From Pseudomonas sp. Irchel s3h17 (GTDB lineage Bacteria; Pseudomonadota; Gammaproteobacteria; Pseudomonadales; Pseudomonadaceae): a stretch of DNA of 64,000 nt. A program made the translations under genes and the position numbers. A model generated the notes under the pieces. That model was not told the DNA's origin and did not search any database. It saw only the letters and a list, made by a program, of their open reading frames with translations. The DNA lies in the NCBI RefSeq assembly GCF_900187505.1, contig NZ_FYDL01000004.1, positions 1-64,000 of the forward strand, in the 5' to 3' direction. Below, piece after piece: positions 57,322-64,000 of this stretch (the first letter of the stretch is position 1; every line of letters begins with the position of its first letter).

Positions 57322-59301
57322 ATGAAGCCTGTTATGCCCCACGCCCAGCTTGACTGGGACGACCAAGGTCGCCCGCGTTCGCGGGTGTTTGACGACGTGT
57401 ATTTCTCCGATCAGTCGGGCCTTGATGAAACCCGCTACGTGTTCATCGAGCAAAACCGCCTCAGTGAGCGCTTTGCCCAATTGCCGGCCGATGGTCGGCT
57501 GGTGATCGGCGAGACCGGGTTCGGCACCGGGCTGAATTTTCTCTGCGCCTGGCAGTTGTTCGAGCAGCAGGCCGTGGCCGGTGCACGCCTGCACTTCATC
57601 AGCGTCGAAAAGTACCCGCTGAGTCCGGCGGACCTGCAACGGGCACTGGCACTCTGGCCGGAGCTCAAAGCCTTTGCCGATCAGCTGTTGGCCCAATACG
57701 TTGCCATCCACCAGGGCTTTCAGCGCCTGGTGCTGGACAACGGCCGGGTCACGCTGACGCTGTTGATCGGCGACGCACTGGAACAGTTGCCGCAACTCGA
57801 CGCCCGGATTGACGCCTGGTTCCTCGACGGTTTTGCCCCGGCGAAAAACCCGGACATGTGGACCGCCGAACTGTTCGCCGAACTGGCACGCCTGGCCGCA
57901 CCCGACTCGACCATCAGCACCTTTACCAGCACTGGCTGGGTACGGCGCCTGCTCAATGCCGCGGGCTTCAAGATGCGCCGCACGCCGGGCATCGGCCACA
58001 AATGGGAAATCCTGCGCGGTGGGTTCGTGGCCTGGCCCGAGGATACTCCCGCACCGGTGGCCGCCAAGCCGTGGTTTGCTCGCCCCACCCAGGTTGTCGA
58101 TGAGCGCCGTGCCCTGGTGATCGGCGGCGGACTGGCCGGTTGCGCCACGGCATCCAGCCTCGCCGCGCGCGGCTGGCAGGTCAGTCTGCTGGAGCGTCAC
58201 GAGGCTCTGGCACAGGAAGCCTCGGGCAATCCGCAGGGTGTGCTCTATCTGAAACTGTCGGCTCACGGCACCGCCCTCTCGCAATTGATCGTCAGCGGGT
58301 TCGGCCACACCCGACGCTTGCTCGAACACTTGCAGCGTGGTGTTGACTGGGCGGACTGCGGCGTACTGCAACTGGCGTTCAACGCCAAAGAGGCCGAGCG
58401 ACAGGCGCAATTGGCCGCCGCGTTTCCCGCCGACCTGGTCCATCTGCTGGATTTGCCTGACGCCCAGGCTCGAGCGGGCATCGCTCTGGAACACGGCGGC
58501 CTGTATTACCCCGAAGGCGGCTGGGTGCATCCGCCGGCCTTGTGCCGATGGCAAGCCTCTCACCCCAATGTGCAAGTACTGACCCACCGCGACGCGTTGG
58601 AACTGCGCAAGGTCGATGACCACTGGCAAGCCTGGGACAACGCGTCACTGCTGGCCAGTGCACCGGTGGTGATCCTGGCCGGTGCCGCAGAGATCAAGCG
58701 CTTTGCCCAAAGTGCCGACTTGCCGCTCAAGCGCATTCGCGGGCAAATCACCCGCCTGCCACAAACGGCTGAAAGCCAGTGCCTGGCCACGGTGGTGTGC
58801 GCCGAAGGTTACGTCGCCCCGGCGCGGCTGGGCGAACACACCCTGGGCGCCAGCTTCGACTTCAACAGTGACGACCTGACACCCAGCACCGCCGAACACC
58901 TGGGCAACCTGGACATGCTCAGGGAAATCTCCGGTGACCTGGTCGGTCGCCTGCATGCCGACCAACTGGACCCGGAGCAACTCCAGGGCCGCGCGGCGTT
59001 CCGTTGCACCAGCCCCGACTACCTGCCCATCGTCGGCCCGCTGGCAGACAGCCAAGCCTTTAGCCGGGCCTATGCGGCCCTGGGCAAGGATGCCCGGCAA
59101 GTACCGGACGTACCTTGCCCATGGCTCGATGGCTTGTACGTCAACAGTGGCCACGGCTCTCGCGGGTTGATCACCGCGCCGCTGTCCGGTGAATTGCTCG
59201 CAGCCTGGCTGGACAATGAACCGCTGCCGCTGCCAAGAAGTGTTGCCGAGGCCTGCCACCCGAACCGCTTCGCCTTGCGCCGACTGATTCGCGGTACCTG
59301 A
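57322..59301 (+). CDS. mnmC: bifunctional tRNA mnm5s2U34 methyltransferase / oxidoreductase
   Basis: A 659-residue MnmC. The N-terminal domain (residues ~1-245) is the SAM methyltransferase MnmC2 (VIGETGFGTGLNFLCAW, VEKYPLSPADL, DAWFLDGFAPAKNPDMW). The C-terminal domain (~260-659) is the FAD-dependent MnmC1 oxidoreductase (ALVIGGGLAGCATASSLAARGW, QEASGNPQGVLYLKLS, YVNSGHGSRGLITAPL). It finishes 5-methylaminomethyl-2-thiouridine at the wobble position. It starts MKPVMPHAQLDWDDQG. A small YheU gene follows after 40 bases. Confidence 0.97.
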   Translation: MKPVMPHAQLDWDDQGRPRSRVFDDVYFSDQSGLDETRYVFIEQNRLSERFAQLPADGRLVIGETGFGTGLNFLCAWQLFEQQAVAGARLHFISVEKYPLSPADLQRALALWPELKAFADQLLAQYVAIHQGFQRLVLDNGRVTLTLLIGDALEQLPQLDARIDAWFLDGFAPAKNPDMWTAELFAELARLAAPDSTISTFTSTGWVRRLLNAAGFKMRRTPGIGHKWEILRGGFVAWPEDTPAPVAAKPWFARPTQVVDERRALVIGGGLAGCATASSLAARGWQVSLLERHEALAQEASGNPQGVLYLKLSAHGTALSQLIVSGFGHTRRLLEHLQRGVDWADCGVLQLAFNAKEAERQAQLAAAFPADLVHLLDLPDAQARAGIALEHGGLYYPEGGWVHPPALCRWQASHPNVQVLTHRDALELRKVDDHWQAWDNASLLASAPVVILAGAAEIKRFAQSADLPLKRIRGQITRLPQTAESQCLATVVCAEGYVAPARLGEHTLGASFDFNSDDLTPSTAEHLGNLDMLREISGDLVGRLHADQLDPEQLQGRAAFRCTSPDYLPIVGPLADSQAFSRAYAALGKDARQVPDVPCPWLDGLYVNSGHGSRGLITAPLSGELLAAWLDNEPLPLPRSVAEACHPNRFALRRLIRGT

Positions 59302-59341
59302 GCCGACCCAAGCGTTGCCCCATTGATAACCCGAGGCCCCT

Positions 59342-59569
59342 ATGCTGATTCCCCACGACCAACTTGAAGTCGACACCCTGACCCGCCTGATCGAAGACTT
59401 CGTCACCCGTGACGGCACCGACAATGGCGACGACACCCCGCTGCAAACCCGTGTGCTACGGGTGCGTCATGCACTCAGCAAAGGCCAGGCCCTGATTGTC
59501 TTCGACCCTGAGAGCGAGCAATGCCAATTGATGCTCAAGCACGATGTGCCCAAGCACCTGTTTGACTGA
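59342..59569 (+). CDS. YheU family protein (UPF0270)
   Basis: A 75-residue protein with the YheU pattern: MLIPHDQLEVDTLTRLIEDFVTRDGTD, then a helix and KGQALIVFDPESEQCQLM. It is small and acidic, without signal or membrane segment; function unknown. It follows mnmC on the same strand and converges with the csrA gene, whose stop is 3 bases away. Confidence 0.88.
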   Translation: MLIPHDQLEVDTLTRLIEDFVTRDGTDNGDDTPLQTRVLRVRHALSKGQALIVFDPESEQCQLMLKHDVPKHLFD

Positions 59570-59572
59570 CAC

Positions 59573-59758
59573 TCAGTCACGCTTGCCCTGGGCACGCTTG
59601 GCTTGCATCCGCTCGTAGATTTCGCAGCGGTGTACGTTGACGTGCCTGGGCGCCTCCACGCCGAATCGCACCGTGCCTCCGTTCACGGCGAGGACGCGCA
59701 CAGAAATGGTGTCGCCAATGGAGATCAATTCGCCCACAACGCGGCTGAGTACAAGCAT
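59573..59758 (-). CDS. csrA: divergent CsrA-family RNA-binding protein
   Basis: A 61-residue CsrA paralogue: MLVLSRVVGELISIGDTISVRVLAVNGGTVRFGVEAPRHVNVHRCEIYERM. The RNA-contacting ends, L4/R6 region and the VNVHRCEIY strand with Arg44-His43, are present, so GGA-motif binding is expected. It differs from canonical RsmA (MLILTRRVGETLMIGD) at several core positions and has an extended basic tail QAKRAQGKRD. It is one of several CsrA/Rsm paralogues that pseudomonads carry. AAGGACTAGAG precedes the start. Confidence 0.88.
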   Translation of the reverse strand: MLVLSRVVGELISIGDTISVRVLAVNGGTVRFGVEAPRHVNVHRCEIYERMQAKRAQGKRD

Positions 59759-59899
59759 GGCTCTAGTCCTTGAGATGATCGGACAGTGAAGATGGCCGGC
59801 TGACGACCGCTCTTCAATGCCGAGGCCAGAAAACAGCTCACTCCTACACGTCGAGACGAATCACCCTACAGACACCCCCTGCACCGCCACGCGATCGAC

Positions 59900-60232
59900 T
59901 CAAGGCGAAGTGAAGCGCGGGCCAAACAAAATGATGCTCGCGCCCAACACACAGAGCGCAACCCCCAGCCAGTCCGAGCCCAGCGGTCGAACCCGCTCGA
60001 CCATGCCCAGCCAGCCAATCGAGGCGACGATGTATATCCCGCCATACGCCGCGTAGGCACGGCCGGCATAGGTCGACTCGACCTTGGTCAACAGCAGGGC
60101 AAACAGGGTCAGGCTGAGCAGCGCCGGGACGATCCACCAGGCGCTTTTACCCTGGCGCAGCCACATCCAGAAGGCGAAGCAACCGGCGATTTCAAACAGT
60201 GCGGCAAGGAAAAACCACAGGTAATTGAGCAT
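59900..60232 (-). CDS. YnfA family membrane protein (UPF0060)
   Basis: A 110-residue protein with four membrane helices: [68 protein letters not shown] and [20 protein letters not shown]. The YAAYGGIYI motif is diagnostic. YnfA is a small multidrug-resistance-like (SMR-fold) protein with an uncertain substrate. It starts at MLNYLW. It is flanked by noncoding sequence and by the MITE-like element upstream. Confidence 0.9.
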   Translation of the reverse strand: MLNYLWFFLAALFEIAGCFAFWMWLRQGKSAWWIVPALLSLTLFALLLTKVESTYAGRAYAAYGGIYIVASIGWLGMVERVRPLGSDWLGVALCVLGASIILFGPRFTSP

Positions 60233-60319
60233 GTACGTGTCTCATCGGGGTTGCCAGTTGCGGCAACCCTAACCACCCGGCCCCTGCCCTGCAAGCTCAG
60301 CTGACGCTCTGCCTGGCCT

Positions 60320-60587
60320 TAGGGTCTGTTGACGTTTGGTGGCGGCCGCGACGGATGCCCGCTTGGTGCAGGGCAAGGCGCGAGGAACGCGGTTTGGTTG
60401 TTCCAAATAAGTTCCGAGCAACGCAGCCCTGCACCAAGCGGGCCCCGTCCCTTCGGGTTGCGTGCCAACGTGGGCGAGGCTGCGTTGCGGGATTTGCCAA
60501 GGGAGCAACCATTGGCGGCATCCCGCGCCTTGCCTCGCCCACGTTGGCCCAGCAACGCGGCTCGCCACCAAACGTCAACAGACCCTA
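60320..60587. mobile_element. MITE-like element of about 270 bp
   Basis: Outer inverted repeats TAGGGTCTGTTGACGTTTGG (60320-60339), continuing TGGC, and the exact inverse GCCACCAAACGTCAACAGAC, continuing CCTA (60564-60587). Inside are two perfect hairpins: arms CCCGCTTGGTGCAGGGC at 60358-60374 and 60426-60442, and CCAACGTGGGCGAGGC at 60465-60480 and 60532-60547. No transposase frame is present. The TA at each end could be the target duplication. The right end runs into the end of the dehydrogenase gene. Confidence 0.75.
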
Positions 60588-61378
60588 GTGCGCATCTTGT
60601 CGGCCATCTGGGTCATTTCGTTGTAGAGCAGCTGTGGGTTCTTCTGCTTGATCGCCCAGGCCATACGGCCCTGCTCATGCGGGAGGATCATGAACTCGCC
60701 CGCGGCCACGTGCTGATAGATGTAGTCGGCAATATCGCTGGCGGTGATGGGCGAACTTTCCAGCAACTTGCCCACCTGGGCCTTCATGGCCGGCGTCGGA
60801 CCGCGGAAGGAGTCCAGCAGGTTGGTCTGGAAGAACGACGGGCAGACCACGTGCACACCGATCTCCTGCTGCGCCAGCTCGATCAGCAGGCTCTCGGACA
60901 ACGCCACGACGCCCGCCTTGGCGACGTTGTAGTTACTCATGGCCGGACCTTGCATCAGTGCCGCCATCGAGGCGATGTTGATGATCTTGCCTTTGCTTTT
61001 TTCCAGCAGCGGCAAGAAGGCCTTGCAGCCCTTGACCACGCCCATCAGGTTGATCGCGATCTGCCAGTCCCAGTCCTCCAGGGACAGCTCGCTGAAAAAG
61101 CCGCCGGAGGCCACGCCCGCATTGTTGACGATCACATCGATGCCACCGAACCTGACTTCGCAGGCTTGGGCGAAGGCCGTCAACTGACTGTAGTCACGCA
61201 CGTCGCAGCGCTGGATGAAACCATCACCACCGGCCTCGCGGACCAGCCTCAGGGTTTCTTGCAGGCCCGGCTCACTGACATCGGACAAGGCCAGCTGCCA
61301 ACCTTCACGCGCCCAGCGCAGAGCGATTTCGCGACCCAGGCCGGACCCGGCGCCAGTGATCATCATGCGATTTTGCAT
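60575..61378 (-). CDS. short-chain dehydrogenase with MITE-derived stop
   Basis: A 267-residue SDR: MMITGAGSGLGREIALRWAREGW binds the nucleotide; NNAGVASGGFFSELSLEDW, IINIASMAALMQGPAMSNYNVAKAG (Ser, Y-x3-K) and VVCPSFFQTNLL follow. The substrate is unknown. The start at MQNRMMITG is preferred because the upstream 53 codons show no conserved content. The last codons, MRT then RVC and the stop, are supplied by the end of the MITE-like element; the ancestral C-terminus probably ended nearby at a lysine or arginine. The change removes or adds few residues, so the enzyme is probably still active. Confidence 0.88.
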   Translation of the reverse strand: MQNRMMITGAGSGLGREIALRWAREGWQLALSDVSEPGLQETLRLVREAGGDGFIQRCDVRDYSQLTAFAQACEVRFGGIDVIVNNAGVASGGFFSELSLEDWDWQIAINLMGVVKGCKAFLPLLEKSKGKIINIASMAALMQGPAMSNYNVAKAGVVALSESLLIELAQQEIGVHVVCPSFFQTNLLDSFRGPTPAMKAQVGKLLESSPITASDIADYIYQHVAAGEFMILPHEQGRMAWAIKQKNPQLLYNEMTQMADKMRTRVC

Positions 61379-61669
61379 AGGAAGTAGCCTTGTTGTTCTG
61401 GGAGAGATGCTCGCAGTGTAGCGAAGGATTTTCCTACACCCATGACCATCAAACTGCTGAATGCCCCAGGCAAACCTTGGCCATTGAATGTTGACGCCGA
61501 AGAAGGTTACGCGCGCCACTGACGGCCCATCCCGCAAAAATAGAAATAAGCGTTCGAACCAAAAGCAGTAAAGAAACTTTGAATTTTCACTAACCCGCGA
61601 AACTCGAAACAGTTAAGACACTCGGTTCAACCCCAATGACGGTCACAACTGGCCAATGAGGAACTCGAC

Positions 61670-61822
61670 ATGGGCACAATTCTTCTCATTATTCTGATCT
61701 TGCTATTGATTGGTGGTCTGCCGGTCTTTCCGCACTCCAGAAGCTGGGGATATGGTCCGTCCGGTGTCCTCGGCGTCGTCGTGGTCGTCCTGCTGGTGTT
61801 GCTATTGCTCGGTAGGATTTGA
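61670..61822 (+). CDS. DUF3309 small membrane protein
   Basis: A 50-residue hydrophobic protein: MGTILLIILILLLIGGLPVF as first helix, then HSRSWGYGPSGVLG and VVVVVLLVLLLLGRI as second helix. The W-G-Y-G-P-S-G motif is typical of DUF3309. A GAGGAA ribosome site lies 6 bases before the ATG. The role is unknown; homologues are common in pseudomonads and other proteobacteria. The 290 bases upstream of it hold no other gene. Confidence 0.85.
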   Translation: MGTILLIILILLLIGGLPVFPHSRSWGYGPSGVLGVVVVVLLVLLLLGRI

Positions 61823-61846
61823 CCGCCGACTCTATTCACAAGAGCA

Positions 61847-62064
61847 AAAAAAAGAGGCCCTTACGGGCTAATGCTAGTCAGTTAAGAGAAATAAAGCCGA
61901 ACACGAAACCCGTGGCGAGGGAGCTTGCTCCCGCTGGGGCGCAAAGCGGCCCTGTTTTTGGGCTGCTACGCAGCCCAGCGGGAGCAAGCTCCCTCGCCAC
62001 GGGTACTATGTTCGGCTGGTCTTTGGCTTAACTGATCGGCATTAGCCCTTACGGGCCTCTTTTT
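61847..62064. repeat. 218-bp nested palindrome with REP pair
   Basis: Outer arms AAAAAAGAGGCCCTTACGGG, continuing CTAATGC, and its near-inverse ending GCATTAGCCCTTACGGGCCTC and TTTT; then TCAGTTAAG / CTTAACTGA and AGCCGAAC / GTTCGGCT; then an inner REP pair with CCCGTGGCGAGGGAGCTTGC (61909 on) and its inverse ending CTCCCTCGCCACGGG near 62003. The A-run and T-run at the outer ends make it a bidirectional terminator between the DUF3309 gene and the sulfatase gene. Confidence 0.85.
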
Positions 62065-62079
62065 CAGTGCGGCTTACGC

Positions 62080-64000
62080 TTACTCAGGCGTGCCATCGAC
62101 CACACCGGCGGTGTTATCGATCAGGCTCTTGGTCGCCGTCTGCAGGAACGCTTCCAGCTTTTGCTTCATCTGGGCGGTTGCCGGTGCATCCGGTACGACC
62201 TGGGCACCAGGATTGGCTCCGAGCTGGTACTGGTACATCTTCGGCGCCATGTCTTTTTCCTTCGGCAGCACCAGTACCTGATCGACGGTGATGATCGCCG
62301 TGGTCTGTTCGCTGCCCGACGGCTTGATCACGCCAAAACCGGTGTCGCCTTCAGGCAGGTTCAGCAGGTCACGTCCCCAGCACTGATGACGCACTTCGCC
62401 ACCCAGGCGACCCATGATGGTCGGCACGATGTCGACTTGAGTACCGACGGTGTGGTCGAGCTTGCCGAACTTTTCCTGGATGCCGGGAGCAATCATCAGC
62501 ATCGGCACGTTGAAACGTCCCAGGTCCATTTCGGTGATTTGACGCTCGTTGCCAAAACCGTGGTCGCCGACGATGACGAACAGGGTTTCCTTGAAGTACG
62601 GCTCTTTACGGGCCTTCTCAAAGAACTGACCCAGCGCCCAGTCGGAGTAGCGCATGGCGGTCAAGTGCTCGTCGAGGTTGCCACGGCCCGTGACTTTCTC
62701 CACCGGCAACGGGGTCGGCAACGCGTACGGGGTGTGGTTGGACAGGGTTTGCAGCAGCGCATAGAAGGGTTTGCCGCCTTCACGCGCCTTGAGCTCCACC
62801 AGGCCACGGTCGAACATGTCCTGGTCGGACACACCCCACGTCGGGTCGGAGAACACCGGGTTGATGTAATCGTTACGACCGACGAAGTTGGTCATGCCCT
62901 GGTTGCTGAAGAAGCCCGACTGGTTATCCCAGGCGAAATCACCGTTGTACACGTAGACGTCGTCGAACTTGCGCGCACTGAGCAGCTGCGGCAGGCCGGA
63001 CAGCTTGTGGCTGCCTTCCGGCGTCTGCATCAGGTATTCGAAGCCTGGCAGGTTCGGGAAGCAGGCCATGGTGGCGAACATGCCCTGGTGGGTGTGGGTA
63101 CCGTTGGAGAAGAAGCGGTCGAACAGCAGGCCTTCCTTGGACAGCTTGTCCAGGTACGGCGTGATATTGCCAGGCGCGCCCAGGGCACCGACCGAGTGAC
63201 CGGCCATGCTTTCCATCAGGATCACCACGACGTTCTTGATCGGCAGGGTCTTGTCGGCAGGCGGCATGAAATCACGGCGCACAGCGGCGGTATCGGCATC
63301 CACCAGTTTTTCGTCCGGCATCACCAGCATGCCGCGGACAATCTCCTGGGCTTCAGGCTGTGGCAGGGTTGCCTTCCAGATGTTGTCGCGGTCTTCGGAC
63401 ATGCGGCTTTTCGCCGCCGCGACCAGTTGCAGCGTGCCATTGAGGCCCAGCTGGTTGGCGAAGTTCGAGTCGGTGGTGTACACGTCACCCCAACGCATCG
63501 GCGGGCCTTGACGCAGCGTGCCACGAGCGGCCGCAACGCAGATCAGCAGGCACACCATGAACACGGCAACGCGGGTGTACCACGGTGCCACCTGACGGGT
63601 GCTGACATTGCCACCGCTGAACGGGCCACGCGGACGGGTTGCACGGTCGGCGCCCTTGAACGCCAGGCTCAACAGCCAGGTGCCAATGACCCACGCCAGC
63701 AGGTAGCGCACCACCGGGAAGCCGTACCAGAGCATGCTCATCACGGTTTTCGGGTCTTCCTTCACATACTGGAAGACCAGGCCGTTGAGGCGCTGGTGGA
63801 ACTCGCGGTAGAAGTCCATCTCCATCAGGCCGAGGAACAGCGCGATGCTGGAGACAATCGTCAGCCATGAGCGGAACAGGCCACGAGCGGCCATCGCCCG
63901 GGCACTGAACAGTGACAGCAACAGCGGAATGCAGAGGTAAATCACCAGACGCAGGTCGAAACGCAGGCCGTTGGCGAAGGCTTCGAGAAAGGTCGAAGCC
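62080..64000 (-). CDS. LTA synthase/sulfatase-family membrane protein, 5' end outside window
   Basis: The visible part (about 640 residues, frame open to the window edge) has four to five membrane helices in its first ~150 residues and then a periplasmic alkaline-phosphatase-fold domain. The metal and nucleophile region is VVVILMESMAGHSVGALG and SNGTHTHQGMFATMACFPN with the Thr; DHGFGNERQI and ESLRGHS-like blocks complete the fold. Family members transfer phosphoglycerol or phosphoethanolamine to glycans or lipids. The exact substrate is unknown. Upstream in-frame codons (FANGLRFDLRLVIYL) continue past base 64000, so GTG at 63945 is not the true start. Confidence 0.9.
   Translation of the reverse strand, partial: ASTFLEAFANGLRFDLRLVIYLCIPLLLSLFSARAMAARGLFRSWLTIVSSIALFLGLMEMDFYREFHQRLNGLVFQYVKEDPKTVMSMLWYGFPVVRYLLAWVIGTWLLSLAFKGADRATRPRGPFSGGNVSTRQVAPWYTRVAVFMVCLLICVAAARGTLRQGPPMRWGDVYTTDSNFANQLGLNGTLQLVAAAKSRMSEDRDNIWKATLPQPEAQEIVRGMLVMPDEKLVDADTAAVRRDFMPPADKTLPIKNVVVILMESMAGHSVGALGAPGNITPYLDKLSKEGLLFDRFFSNGTHTHQGMFATMACFPNLPGFEYLMQTPEGSHKLSGLPQLLSARKFDDVYVYNGDFAWDNQSGFFSNQGMTNFVGRNDYINPVFSDPTWGVSDQDMFDRGLVELKAREGGKPFYALLQTLSNHTPYALPTPLPVEKVTGRGNLDEHLTAMRYSDWALGQFFEKARKEPYFKETLFVIVGDHGFGNERQITEMDLGRFNVPMLMIAPGIQEKFGKLDHTVGTQVDIVPTIMGRLGGEVRHQCWGRDLLNLPEGDTGFGVIKPSGSEQTTAIITVDQVLVLPKEKDMAPKMYQYQLGANPGAQVVPDAPATAQMKQKLEAFLQTATKSLIDNTAGVVDGTPE

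Noticed and set aside
62161..63870. 569-codon open frame on the plus strand opposite the sulfatase-like gene
   Set aside because: Shadow frame, rich in H, Q and R, without a ribosome site or motif.

Overview
The window is chromosomal DNA of a Pseudomonas, most likely of the P. fluorescens group. The evidence is the high-GC gamma-proteobacterial coding style, the fused tyrA-aroA gene, the order rpsA-cmk-(tyrA-aroA)-hisC-pheA-serC-gyrA-mtnA-mtaD-ubiG-mupP-yciK (the P. aeruginosa PA3162-PA3173 order, from memory), Thr83 in GyrA, and REP palindromes of the GTGGCGAGGGAGCTTGCTCC type. No phage, plasmid, tRNA, rRNA or CRISPR feature was recognised.

Bases 1-17400 hold an O-polysaccharide locus on the minus strand, in its usual Pseudomonas place next to ihfB. 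It codes for dTDP-rhamnose enzymes (rfbB, rfbD, rfbA and a damaged rfbC), a WbpL-type initiating transferase with its partner epimerase, two glycosyltransferases, WecB, the ABC exporter Wzm/Wzt with a C-terminal glycan-binding domain, and a 1058-residue protein joining a methyltransferase, a repeat-built coiled coil and two glycosyltransferase modules. No Wzy, Wzx or Wzz is seen, so the glycan is probably polymerised in the cytoplasm and exported by Wzm/Wzt. Mobile DNA has cut into the locus: IS66 and IS3 remnants at 1-1130, and two broken IS256-family copies at 9162-10788 that removed the start of rfbC.

Bases 17400-21400 are a landing zone between ihfB and rpsA: a small lipoprotein gene, a complete-looking group II intron of about 1.83 kb, an ISL3-family remnant and an IS3-family element cut at one end. 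Bases 21450-33730 are the core block rpsA to gyrA plus mtnA, with short or overlapping junctions typical of one transcription unit for aromatic amino acids, serine and translation. mtaD, ubiG, mupP and yciK run the other way (33835-37529).

Bases 37900-47100 are accessory: a diguanylate cyclase, a TenA/PqqC-like protein, a membrane GGDEF-EAL protein, and a 1552-residue protein resembling the large Pseudomonas 'dermonecrotic toxin'/DUF6543 proteins. Its last ~150 residues look like a zinc deaminase of the polymorphic-toxin kind. No immunity gene sits beside it.

Bases 47100-64000 are mostly housekeeping: an ABC exporter, a DsbA-like protein, TrhO, BolA, a DUF2059 protein, FumC, an EamA transporter, a thiolase, polyphosphate:AMP phosphotransferase, MnmC, YheU, a divergent CsrA, YnfA, a short-chain dehydrogenase, a DUF3309 miniprotein and a sulfatase/LTA-synthase-like protein that runs off the right edge. 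A MITE-like element of about 270 bp at 60320-60587 has replaced the end of the dehydrogenase gene, and a 218-bp palindrome lies at 61847-62064.
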